Shown: in pieces, positions 43,923 to 52,416 of the stretch
How the letters are laid out: every line of letters starts with the position of its first letter
Position numbering within the stretch: position 1 is the stretch's first letter
Source of the DNA: JBLXBZ01 sp048265185
GTDB lineage: Bacteria; Pseudomonadota; Alphaproteobacteria; Rhizobiales; Stappiaceae
Direction of reading: 5' to 3'
Assembly: GCA_048265185.1 (NCBI GenBank)
Contig: JBLXBZ010000003.1
Coordinates: 1-64,000 of the forward strand
DNA: 64,000 nt
The notes under the pieces: model-generated
The model's database searches: none
What the model saw: the letters and a program-made list of their open reading frames with translations, nothing else
What the model was told of the DNA's origin: nothing
Translations under genes and position numbers: made by a program

Positions 43923-45329
43923 GTGAAAATTGATACGATCTTCGCGCTTTCGAGCGGCGCATTGCCATCGGGCGTCGCCGTCATTCGCGTTTCTGGTTCG
44001 GCTAGCGGCCGAATCTTGAAGGATTTGACCGGCGACCTTCCTCAGCCGCGCCGGGCGGTGTTGCGCGAAATAAAATCCGTGCGCACAGGCGAAGTTTTGG
44101 ATGAGGCGCTTATTCTATGGTTTCCCGGGCCAAATAGTTTCACCGGCGAAGACGTGGTTGAAATTCAGGGTCATGGGGGGCGTGCGTCCGTGGCGGCGAT
44201 TTTATCTGAGCTAGCCGCTTTTGAGGGGTGTCGCGCGGCGGAGGCTGGAGAGTTTACGCGCCGGGCGTTTGAAGCTGGGCGTCTTGATTTAACTGAAGTG
44301 GAGGGACTTGCGGACCTCATCGCAGCCGAAACGGAAGCGCAAAGGAAGCAGGCTTTGCGTCAGATGTCTGGCGCTCTTGGGGAGCTTTACAACGATTGGC
44401 GGACGAGATTAATTCGGATGCGAGCCTTTATCGAGGCCGAGCTGGATTTTTCTGACGAAGACGATGTTCCTGACTCCGTGGCTGATGAAGTATGGTTGGA
44501 GGCTGCCCAACTTCAGGAGGAAATCAGGGCGCATCTATCTTTCTCGAAGGGAGCTGAACGCTTGCGAGAAGGATTGCAGGTTGTTCTTTTGGGAGCGCCA
44601 AACGCAGGAAAATCTAGTTTGCTAAATGCCCTGGCGCGTAGGGATGTCGCTATTGTCACCGAACAAGCGGGAACGACGCGCGACGTTTTGGAAGTACATA
44701 TGGATCTTGGCGGCTATCCGCTCACCATCATTGACACGGCTGGGATTCGGGAGACCGATGGACTTGTTGAGCGTGAAGGCATTCGTAGGGCGCTTGATCG
44801 GGCGGAGCGCGCGGATCTGGTCTTATGGTTGCATGCGCCTGGCTCGTCTGAAAGAGAGGAGGGGGAGACGTCTGTCGCTTCAATGGATTCGGTTCCGTTT
44901 CTTTCCGATACGGCGGCTGTTTGGAGCATCGCGTCCAAATCGGACTTAATTGAGGATGAAATTGAAATCGCCATGCCGCCTCAATTAGCTGGATTTAATC
45001 GTCAATTTGAAAAGTCCTTGGCGCTGTCCGCCGCCACGGGCGCGGGCGTGAAGGAATTAATCGATGCGCTAACGTTATTCGCCGAAGATAATCTGGCGGT
45101 TGGTTCGGATCCTGTGGCGACGAGATCGCGGCATCGTGAATTGTTGAATCATGTGATTGACTATTTAGGTGAGGCTACGCAAATAGAGGATGGTTTCGGC
45201 GCCGCGCCCATTGAATTACGAAGTGAGGCATTACGTTCCGCCGCTGATGCTCTTGGAAAAATTACAGGCCGAATTGATGTGGAAGATCTTTTAGATGTGA
45301 TTTTTCGTGATTTTTGTATCGGAAAGTAA
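43923..45329 (+). CDS. mnmE: tRNA modification GTPase MnmE (TrmE)
   Basis: With MnmG, adds a (carboxymethyl)aminomethyl group at tRNA wobble uridine 34. The 468 residues have the N-terminal folate-binding domain (IFALSSGALPSGVAVIR), the G domain with GAPNAGKSSLLNAL (about residue 224) and DTAGIRETDG, and the C-terminal CIGK (465-468). The start is GTG 43923. Its partner mnmG lies 262 bases downstream. Confidence 0.96.
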   Translation: MKIDTIFALSSGALPSGVAVIRVSGSASGRILKDLTGDLPQPRRAVLREIKSVRTGEVLDEALILWFPGPNSFTGEDVVEIQGHGGRASVAAILSELAAFEGCRAAEAGEFTRRAFEAGRLDLTEVEGLADLIAAETEAQRKQALRQMSGALGELYNDWRTRLIRMRAFIEAELDFSDEDDVPDSVADEVWLEAAQLQEEIRAHLSFSKGAERLREGLQVVLLGAPNAGKSSLLNALARRDVAIVTEQAGTTRDVLEVHMDLGGYPLTIIDTAGIRETDGLVEREGIRRALDRAERADLVLWLHAPGSSEREEGETSVASMDSVPFLSDTAAVWSIASKSDLIEDEIEIAMPPQLAGFNRQFEKSLALSAATGAGVKELIDALTLFAEDNLAVGSDPVATRSRHRELLNHVIDYLGEATQIEDGFGAAPIELRSEALRSAADALGKITGRIDVEDLLDVIFRDFCIGK

Positions 45330-45334
45330 ACAAA

Positions 45335-45350
45335 TGTTTCACGTGAAACA
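45335..45350. other. parS site, perfect consensus
   Basis: TGTTTCACGTGAAACA, a perfect 16-base palindrome equal to the ParB consensus, 6 bases past mnmE and about 2.9 kb before parA. Confidence 0.9.
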
Positions 45351-45591
45351 TATGACTCGCATACGAAATTAGGACTCTTCCGATATGAATCGTTAAGAAT
45401 GTAGGAAGGAGCTATGAGAGATCATACGCTGGCGTTAAAGCTGCATGGTGGGGGATTTCGTTAGGAGCTTGCGCATATTGCAAAGCTTTGCTCTGATCGA
45501 CGATTAAGCTTTTCGACTCCGCTTTAAAAATGGTATCAGTCTTTCTAGCTGCTCTTTGGAGCGCATATTTCTAATATAAAAGGCATGAGAA

Positions 45592-47508
45592 GTGGTGAAG
45601 AGCTTGAGCGTAAATCGAAGCTTTGACGTTATCGTCATTGGTGGTGGGCACGCCGGATGTGAGGCTGCAAGCGCCGCTGCTCGTCTTGGCGCTGCGACGG
45701 CTCTCGTGACGCATCGTTTTGACACCATCGGCGTTATGTCCTGCAATCCGGCTATTGGCGGGTTAGGAAAAGGACATCTCGTTCGAGAGATAGATGCGTT
45801 GGATGGTTTGATGGGACGGGTGGCGGATGCGGCGGGCATTCAGTTTCGTTTGCTCAACCGGCGCAAAGGTCCGGCGGTTCAAGGTCCGAGGGCGCAAGCT
45901 GATCGAAAATTGTACCGTCAAGCCATGCAGGCGGCCATTCGCTCATGCCAAGGGCTAGAGGTCGTTGAGGGCGAAGCGTCTGAACTTATTTTTTCGGAGA
46001 AAAGAATCGCAGGCGTAACGCTCAAGGATGGCTCTAGGCTTTCCGCCGGTGCGGTGGTGTTGACCACAGGAACGTTTTTGCGTGGCATGATCCACATCGG
46101 CGAACGTAAAATTCCCGCAGGCCGATCGGGGGAGGCCCCGGCGCTTGGTCTTTCTGATTCTCTCATGGAAATTGGTTTTGAACTGGGTCGATTGAAAACC
46201 GGCACCCCAGCGCGCTTGAACGGCAAAACGATAGATTGGGCGCGGTTGGAGGAGCAGCCCGGCGACGATGTTCCAGTGCCCTTTTCTACATTAACGAATA
46301 CGATTACAACGCCGCAGGTTCCTTGTCATATCACGCGCACTACTCCTGAAACTCATGAAGTGATTAGAAATAATCTCCATCGTTCCGCCATGTATTCCGG
46401 CGAGATAAAGGGGAGGGGGCCTCGTTATTGTCCGTCGATTGAGGATAAGATTGTGCGCTTCGGCGACCGGGAAGGCCATCAGATCTTTTTGGAGCCGGAA
46501 GGGTTGGATGATGACACCATCTATCCAAACGGGATTTCCACCTCCTTGCCGGAAGACGCTCAGCTGGCGTTTTTGAAGACCATTCCGGGTTTGGAAAACG
46601 TTGAGGTGTTTAATCCCGGTTACGCCATTGAATATGATCATGTTGATCCGCGGGAGTTGAAAACGACTCTGGAAGCGAAACGAATGCCGGGTCTCTTTTT
46701 AGCGGGTCAGATCAATGGCACGACTGGGTATGAAGAGGCGGGAGCGCAAGGCTTGTTGGCGGGGCTTAACGCGGCTCGAATTTCAGGCGGTGGCGAAGCT
46801 GTGACGCTCCGTCGTTCTGATGGCTACATTGGAGTCATGGTGGATGATCTTGTAACGCGCGGGATCAGCGAGCCATATAGAATGTTTACCTCGCGGGCGG
46901 AATATCGTTTATCTTTGCGGGCTGATAACGCGGACCAGCGTCTAACTCCTCTGGGTCTTGAAATTGGATGCGTATCTCATGAGAGAGCGATGGCGTTTGA
47001 AGGCAAACGCGTGGCTCTGGCGCGTGCGGATGAGGTGCTGCGTGGTTTGTCAATCACTCCCAATGAAGCTCGACGTCATGGCTTGCCGATCAATCAGGAT
47101 GGGGTCCGCCGGTCGGCCTTTGACTTACTGTCTTATCCGGACATTGACCTGGAGCGATTAAAAGTCGTCTGGCCTGATGAAATTGGAGCGTTGGAACCTG
47201 GCGTCGCCGCTCAAGTGGCGATCGACGCTATGTATTCGGTGTATCTTGCGCGTCAGAGCGCGGACATTGAAGCCTTGAAGCGGGATGAGGCTTTGACGAT
47301 TCCAGATGGCATTGATTATGCCGCCATTACGGGTTTGTCCAATGAGGTTCGGCAAAAACTGGAGACTGTCCGGCCGCAAACCTTAGGACATGCGGCTCGC
47401 ATAGATGGGGTGACGCCCGCAGCGTTGACGCTTCTTTTGGGGCAGGTCAAGCGGCGCACGGTAAAACCGGATTTTGAAACGAAAAACGTTGCCCGGGGTC
47501 AAGTATGA
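45592..47508 (+). CDS. mnmG: tRNA uridine-5-carboxymethylaminomethyl enzyme MnmG (GidA)
   Basis: FAD-dependent partner of MnmE. The 638 residues contain the FAD motif VIVIGGGHAGCEAA, the conserved PAIGGLGKGHLVREIDALDG, and GQINGTTGYEEAGAQGLLAG. The start is GTG 45592; a TTG at 45604 would give the more usual N-terminus and cannot be excluded. It overlaps rsmG by 4 bases. The upstream gap holds parS at 45335. Confidence 0.96.
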   Translation: MVKSLSVNRSFDVIVIGGGHAGCEAASAAARLGAATALVTHRFDTIGVMSCNPAIGGLGKGHLVREIDALDGLMGRVADAAGIQFRLLNRRKGPAVQGPRAQADRKLYRQAMQAAIRSCQGLEVVEGEASELIFSEKRIAGVTLKDGSRLSAGAVVLTTGTFLRGMIHIGERKIPAGRSGEAPALGLSDSLMEIGFELGRLKTGTPARLNGKTIDWARLEEQPGDDVPVPFSTLTNTITTPQVPCHITRTTPETHEVIRNNLHRSAMYSGEIKGRGPRYCPSIEDKIVRFGDREGHQIFLEPEGLDDDTIYPNGISTSLPEDAQLAFLKTIPGLENVEVFNPGYAIEYDHVDPRELKTTLEAKRMPGLFLAGQINGTTGYEEAGAQGLLAGLNAARISGGGEAVTLRRSDGYIGVMVDDLVTRGISEPYRMFTSRAEYRLSLRADNADQRLTPLGLEIGCVSHERAMAFEGKRVALARADEVLRGLSITPNEARRHGLPINQDGVRRSAFDLLSYPDIDLERLKVVWPDEIGALEPGVAAQVAIDAMYSVYLARQSADIEALKRDEALTIPDGIDYAAITGLSNEVRQKLETVRPQTLGHAARIDGVTPAALTLLLGQVKRRTVKPDFETKNVARGQV

Positions 47509-48233
47509 AGAGGCTGGAGCCAAAGTCGTCCCGTCTTCCTTTGGGCGAGACGTCGGGGGACAAAGACCCTTTGAATGGTCCGGAAGCGTTGGCGGATATT
47601 TTGAGAACCGTTTCACGTGAAACAAAGGATTGTTTGTCAATCTATGTGGATCTGGTTGAGCGCTGGCAAAAGGCGCAAAATCTTGTCGCGCCATCCACAT
47701 TGCCGCATCTCTGGCGCCGGCATGTAGCCGATAGCGCTCAAGTGTGGACCCTATTGCCTGAAGCGCGCAATTGGGTGGATTTTGGCAGCGGCGCCGGCTT
47801 TCCGGGTTTGGTCACCGCGATTTTGCAAAAACAAGCGAGCGCGGAGGATGGCGTTGCCCGTCACGTCCATTTGATTGAAAGCAATCAGCGTAAAGTCGCG
47901 TTTTTGCGTACGGTGATTCGCGAAACCGGATGTTCCGCCACAGTTTATCCCGGGCGTATTGAAGAGATCGTCAAAGACTGGAGCGAGCCGATTGATGGCG
48001 TGTCCGCGAGGGCTTTGGCAAATCTTACAATGCTTTGCGGTTTCGCCGCGCCTTTCATTCAGAATGGCGCCACGGCTATTTTCCACAAAGGAAAAAATTT
48101 CCGCGAAGAGATAAACGAAGCTTCTCACATTTGGTCGATGGATCTGCTAGAAAGAAAGAGCCTCATCGATCCTGACAGTCGGTTGCTTGTTATCTCCAAG
48201 CTGACGGCGCGTCCTGTTTCTGCGAAAGGCTAG
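47505..48233 (+). CDS. rsmG: 16S rRNA G527 methyltransferase RsmG (GidB)
   Basis: Methylates N7 of G527 in 16S rRNA. The 242 residues have the SAM-binding DFGSGAGFPGLVTAIL and HLIESNQRKVAFLR. The first 35 residues are an extension relative to many homologues. It overlaps mnmG by 4 bases and ends 6 bases before parA, so mnmG-rsmG-parA-parB read as one operon. A parS site lies within its 5' part. Confidence 0.95.
   Translation: MKRLEPKSSRLPLGETSGDKDPLNGPEALADILRTVSRETKDCLSIYVDLVERWQKAQNLVAPSTLPHLWRRHVADSAQVWTLLPEARNWVDFGSGAGFPGLVTAILQKQASAEDGVARHVHLIESNQRKVAFLRTVIRETGCSATVYPGRIEEIVKDWSEPIDGVSARALANLTMLCGFAAPFIQNGATAIFHKGKNFREEINEASHIWSMDLLERKSLIDPDSRLLVISKLTARPVSAKG
47609..47624. other. parS site inside rsmG
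   Basis: CGTTTCACGTGAAACA, one base from consensus (the outermost position). It lies about 630 bases before parA. Confidence 0.75.
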
Positions 48234-48239
48234 GTCTGG

Positions 48240-49067
48240 ATGAGCATGCTTCCTGAATCTCCCCGTGTTTTGGCTCTGGCGAACCAAAAGGGCGGGGTTG
48301 GCAAGACAACGACGGCGATTAATTTGGGAACGGCTTTGGCCGCCACCGGAGAACGCGTTCTTGTGATCGATCTCGATCCGCAGGGAAACGCCTCCACTGG
48401 ACTTGGAATTGATCGCCAGAACCGCGATACGTCTACATATGATGTTTTGTCGGGGGATTGCAGTTTAAGCGAATCTATACAGGACACGGCGGTTCCGCGT
48501 CTTTGGGTCGCTCCTTCAACCATGGATCTTTTGGGGTTGGAGCTTGAAATCGCCTCGAGTTCGGATCGTGCCTTTCGGCTCCGAAACGCCGTCGCTGAAC
48601 TTGTTCGCGATTGCGCCAGGGGAGAGCAGGCCGAGTTCACATATGTGTTGATCGATTGCCCGCCATCTTTGAATTTGTTGACCATCAACGCATTGTCCGC
48701 CAGCCATTCCATATTGGTGCCACTGCAATGTGAATTTTTTGCGCTTGAAGGTTTAAGTCAGCTTCTTAGCACTGTGGAGCAGGTGAAAACCGCGCTTAAT
48801 TCGCAGCTGACGATTCATGGCATTGTTCTGACCATGTATGATAGCCGCAATAACCTTTCCAGTCAGGTTGTCGCTGACGTGCGAGAAACCATGGGCGATG
48901 CTGTTTATGAAACGGTCATTCCGCGGAATGTTCGGATTTCTGAAGCTCCTTCTTATGGAAAACCGGCTCTTTTATACGATTTGAAATGCTCAGGAAGTCA
49001 GGCTTACCTTCGACTCGCTTCCGAAATCATTCAACGTGAACGAGACTTGCGCGTCGTCGCGGCTTGA
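48240..49067 (+). CDS. parA: chromosome partitioning ATPase ParA
   Basis: Walker ATPase that segregates origin regions with ParB. The 275 residues have the deviant Walker A NQKGGVGKTTT (residues 16-25, K17 and K22), the Walker B LVIDLDPQGNAST and the IDCPPSL motif. The size is that of chromosomal ParA without the plasmid-type N-terminal HTH. It follows rsmG by 6 bases. Confidence 0.97.
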   Translation: MSMLPESPRVLALANQKGGVGKTTTAINLGTALAATGERVLVIDLDPQGNASTGLGIDRQNRDTSTYDVLSGDCSLSESIQDTAVPRLWVAPSTMDLLGLELEIASSSDRAFRLRNAVAELVRDCARGEQAEFTYVLIDCPPSLNLLTINALSASHSILVPLQCEFFALEGLSQLLSTVEQVKTALNSQLTIHGIVLTMYDSRNNLSSQVVADVRETMGDAVYETVIPRNVRISEAPSYGKPALLYDLKCSGSQAYLRLASEIIQRERDLRVVAA

Positions 49068-49184
49068 GTGCTATTCGCAGAGGCGCTCATTTTATGAGCG
49101 GTGCTGGAAGCGTTCGAATTTGAGTTTTTGATGCGGGACCATGATTTATTATATCCCGCGCTTTTTACATAGGTGGTTTGCGAG

Positions 49185-50081
49185 ATGGCGAAAGAAGACG
49201 GTGCGAAAAACAAGCGCCTTGGCAGAGGACTGGCTGCATTGATCGGCGAAGTCGGGGGGGAGCCTCCTGCCGATCCGCGTCCTCCACGTGACACACGAAA
49301 AGTTCCTATTGAGTTTTTGACCGCTAATCCGCGCAATCCGCGTAAAAGTTTCATTGAATCGGATTTGTCGGATTTAACTGAATCCGTTCGCGCCAAAGGC
49401 ATTGTACAGCCCATTCTTGTACGGCCAATTACCACGCGCCCGGATATGTATGAAATAATCGCCGGCGAGAGACGTTGGCGCGCGGCGCAAAAAGCTGGTT
49501 TGCACGACGTTCCGGTTGTAATTCGGGACGTTACGGATCAGGAGGCGCTGGAGCTCGCGATCATTGAGAATGTTCAGCGCGCAGATCTAAATCCGGTGGA
49601 AGAAGCGCTTGGCTATGATCAGCTGGTGGCTGAGTTTGCGTATTCACAGAATGAACTGGCAAAAGTCATAGGCAAGAGCCGCTCCCATGTAGCGAATACC
49701 TTGCGCCTTTTGAAACTGCCGAATTCCGTCAAGGATTATCTGGCGGAGGGGCTGCTGACCGCAGGGCATGCGCGCGCGTTGATTACGGCTGAGGATCCGG
49801 CCGCGCTTGCTGAGTTGATCGTGGAAAAAGGCTTGAACGTTCGCGATGCGGAGAAATTAGCGCAAGATCCGGATAGTTTGAACAAGGCGAAAAGTTCCAA
49901 AGAACCGAAGCGGGAAAAAGACGCGGACACGAAGGCGTTGGAAAAGCGTTTAGCTGATGGACTGGGTTTAAAAGTCGCGATTGCCCATAAGCCGGATAAA
50001 GGAGCGGGGGAGTTGAAGATCCGTTACGCTTCTGTGGAGCAGCTCGATCAGATTTGCAAGTTGCTTGGCGTTCAGAGTTGA
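49185..50081 (+). CDS. parB: chromosome partitioning protein ParB
   Basis: CTP-dependent clamp that loads at parS. The 298 residues have an N-terminal LGRGLAALIG (ParA-stimulating segment), the ParB box with GERRWRA, IENVQRADLNPVEEA, and the HTH KVIGKSRSHVANTLRLLKL. ATG 49185 has AGGTGG about 8 bases upstream, so I prefer it over 49173. Its targets are the parS sites at 41148, 45335 and 47609. Confidence 0.96.
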   Translation: MAKEDGAKNKRLGRGLAALIGEVGGEPPADPRPPRDTRKVPIEFLTANPRNPRKSFIESDLSDLTESVRAKGIVQPILVRPITTRPDMYEIIAGERRWRAAQKAGLHDVPVVIRDVTDQEALELAIIENVQRADLNPVEEALGYDQLVAEFAYSQNELAKVIGKSRSHVANTLRLLKLPNSVKDYLAEGLLTAGHARALITAEDPAALAELIVEKGLNVRDAEKLAQDPDSLNKAKSSKEPKREKDADTKALEKRLADGLGLKVAIAHKPDKGAGELKIRYASVEQLDQICKLLGVQS

Positions 50082-50227
50082 TTCAAATTTATTGTATCGC
50101 CCCCTCTAAAGCATGGCTCTAGCCCTTATTAAAGGGGGGGAGGCGTATCGTTGCATGCGCAAACTCTCCTTGAGTAAGATCGTCTACGAGACCAAAGCCG
50201 ACCTGCCGTTGTCGCGCGCTCATTTTC

Positions 50228-50407
50228 CTATGCTGTCAGATAAGCCCGGCAGATGGCTTTGAGTTTTGACTTCAGATCCGAGATTTCTTCCCGGCCAAAT
50301 TTGCGCTCAAAAGCGTTGCGAACAGCGTCGTAAATCACGATCATCGGCAGTAGGTTGATCTGACGTGCGTCATGGGACGCCAGTTCGGGACGCTCTCGCT
50401 TCGTCAA
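50228..50407 (-). pseudogene. possible gene remnant or small gene, 59 codons
   Basis: From TTG 50407 the frame encodes 59 residues of protein-like composition, including INLLPMIVIYDAVRNAFERK and a charged C-terminal helix (REEISDLKSKLKAICRAY), ending at TAG 50228. There is no ATG before codon 22. An overlapping frame (minus strand 50370-50570) adjoins it in another phase, so this may be a frameshifted fragment of a larger gene. No family recognised. Confidence 0.35.
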
Positions 50408-50568
50408 GACGGATCTTAGGGGCTACGGGGAATTGGCGTTGGAAGAGGGCGCGGTTGCCAGCCGAATATGCCCTAGGTGCTGAGGTCAGTGGTCGCTTTG
50501 TGGCGCCGGATGGCGCAACGCCTTGGTGAGTGACGGTAAAATTTTCTGGGAGAACATTCAAGAGATCC

Positions 50569-50596
50569 ACGTCCTCGCAAAAATTTGCGAGGACGT
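50569..50596. terminator. perfect hairpin near the purH 3' end
   Basis: A 13-base perfect stem (50569-50581 with 50584-50596) around a 2-base loop, 54 bases past the purH stop. It lacks a strong T-tail, so it may be a terminator or another structure. Confidence 0.45.
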
Positions 50597-50649
50597 TTGC
50601 GCTTCGAAAAGCTAGATGTATAGCGTCGGTTTCAATTGGTTGTCGGTCG

Positions 50650-52266
50650 TTAGTGACGGAAATGCCGCATTCCGGTTAAAACCATCGCCAGGCCGGCTTC
50701 ATCCGCCGCGGCGATGACTTCGTCATCGCGCATAGATCCGCCCGGTTGGATGACGGCGGTGGCGCCGGCTTTGGCGGCGGAGAGAAGTCCGTCGGCGAAG
50801 GGGAAAAACGCGTCAGAAGCCACCACGCATCCCTTGGTGAGGGGAACGGTCAATTTGGCTGCGCTCGCCGCGTCCTCCGCTTTGCGGGCGGCGATTCTCG
50901 CTGAATCAACCCGGCTCATTTGCCCGGCGCCGACCCCCACCGTTGCGCCGTCTTTCGCATAGACAATCGCGTTGGACTTGACGTGTTTCGCCACTCGGAA
51001 CGCGAACTTTAAATCTTCCAGTTCTTCAGCGCTTGGGGCGCGTTTGGTGACGACCTTCAGGTCAAGATCGTCAATGACGCCATTGTCGCGAGTTTGAACC
51101 AGCAAGCCGCCGGCAACTGTCTTAACGCTCAAACCAAGGCTGCGCGGATCAGGCAAGCCGCCGGTCACCAAAAGACGCAGGTTTTTCTTTTTGGAAATGA
51201 TTTCCGCCGCTTCGGGGGTCACGTCGGGCGCGATGATAACTTCGGTGAAGATTTTGACGATTTCTTTCGCCGCTTCGGCGTCCAGAGTGTTGTTTAGCGC
51301 GACAATGCCGCCAAAGGCCGATACGGGGTCGCATTGAAGGGCTTTCAAGTAAGCCTCCTTCAAAGATCCTGCCTCGGCGACGCCGCACGGATTGGCGTGT
51401 TTTATGATCGCCACGGCTGAAGTGCGGGCTGGATCAAACTCTCCTACAAGTTCGAAAGCGGCGTCCGTGTCGTTGATGTTGTTATAGGAGAGGGTCTTTC
51501 CTTGAAGTTGACGCGCGCTGGCGACGCCCGGACGTTTGTCGCCTGTGGTGTAAAATCCGGCGGTTTGATGCGGGTTTTCCCCATAGCGCATGATTTCCGC
51601 CAGTTTTCCGCCAAAGGCGCGGTAGTCCGGCGTATCATTACCGATTTGCGCAGCCATCCAGTTGGATACGGCTGCGTCATAGGCGGCGGTGCGCGCAAAG
51701 GCTTTTTGCGCCAGTTTCTTACGCGCGGTGAGCGGAACCCGCCCGTTATTATTTTCTAGCACTGAAATGACGTCTTCATAGTCCGCCGGGTCGCTGACAA
51801 TGGTCACATAGGCATGGTTTTTCGCAGCCGCGCGCGTCATGGCCGGACCACCGATGTCTATATTTTCAACGCCAGTTGCGTAATCGGCGCCTTTGGCGAC
51901 CGTCTCTTCAAAAGGGTAGAGATTGACGCAGAGAAGATCGATGCCGGTGATTCCGTGAACGGACATGGCCTTTACGTGATCTTCGTCGTCGCGGATAGCC
52001 AGAAGGCCGCCATGCACCATTGGGTGCAGTGTTTTGACCCGCCCGTCCATGATTTCGGGAAATTGCGTCACTTCGGAAATATCGAGGACTTTAAGGCCGG
52101 CCTCGCTCAACGCTTTATGGGTGCCGCCAGTGGAGACCAGCTCAACGCCTTTGTCCGCGAGGGCTTTGGCGAAATCGATCAATCCGGTTTTATCGGAAAC
52201 GGAAAGAAGCGCTCGCCGGATTTCAGTGAATTCGGGAACGGGAACGTGTTTGGACGTCACGGCCAT
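50650..52266 (-). CDS. purH: bifunctional AICAR transformylase / IMP cyclohydrolase
   Basis: The last two steps of IMP synthesis. The 538 residues have the N-terminal IMP cyclohydrolase (ALLSVSDKTGLIDFAK, VSTGGTHKAL) and the C-terminal transformylase with KHANPCGVAEA and FAFRVAKHVKSNAIV. AICAR also arises from HisF. GAGG lies about 8 bases before ATG 52266. It lies downstream of the heparinase-like gene on the same strand. Confidence 0.97.
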   Translation of the reverse strand: MAVTSKHVPVPEFTEIRRALLSVSDKTGLIDFAKALADKGVELVSTGGTHKALSEAGLKVLDISEVTQFPEIMDGRVKTLHPMVHGGLLAIRDDEDHVKAMSVHGITGIDLLCVNLYPFEETVAKGADYATGVENIDIGGPAMTRAAAKNHAYVTIVSDPADYEDVISVLENNNGRVPLTARKKLAQKAFARTAAYDAAVSNWMAAQIGNDTPDYRAFGGKLAEIMRYGENPHQTAGFYTTGDKRPGVASARQLQGKTLSYNNINDTDAAFELVGEFDPARTSAVAIIKHANPCGVAEAGSLKEAYLKALQCDPVSAFGGIVALNNTLDAEAAKEIVKIFTEVIIAPDVTPEAAEIISKKKNLRLLVTGGLPDPRSLGLSVKTVAGGLLVQTRDNGVIDDLDLKVVTKRAPSAEELEDLKFAFRVAKHVKSNAIVYAKDGATVGVGAGQMSRVDSARIAARKAEDAASAAKLTVPLTKGCVVASDAFFPFADGLLSAAKAGATAVIQPGGSMRDDEVIAAADEAGLAMVLTGMRHFRH

Positions 52267-52416
52267 GGGCGGAGCCTCATATTTTCAGAAAATGATGCCA
52301 GTGGCCCTAGCATGAATGCTGCGAGACAGGAAGCGTTTGCTACAGGAAATCGAATTGGAGAGGGGGGATGAAGGAAAATCGCGGCGCCAATCTGCTTATT
52401 AGCGAGATTTGGAGGA

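Larger units (their letters stand above)
50082..50649. other. 568-base gap between parB and purH
   Basis: This holds a short coding-like minus-strand frame (50228-50407), a 35-codon plus-strand frame at 50155-50262 preceded by GGGGGAGG, and a perfect hairpin at 50569-50596. It looks like decayed or very small genes rather than ordinary spacer, but I recognise no family. Confidence 0.4.

Noticed and set aside
45413..45463. A 16-codon frame after AAGGAG, continuing as protein-like sequence beyond an in-frame TAG
   Set aside because: Too short and interrupted; no family likeness. It could be a remnant, but the evidence is too thin to call a gene.
49283..49298. CACGTGACAC segment inside parB resembling parS
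   Set aside because: Only the central CACGTG and a few flanking bases match, below what I would accept as a ParB site.
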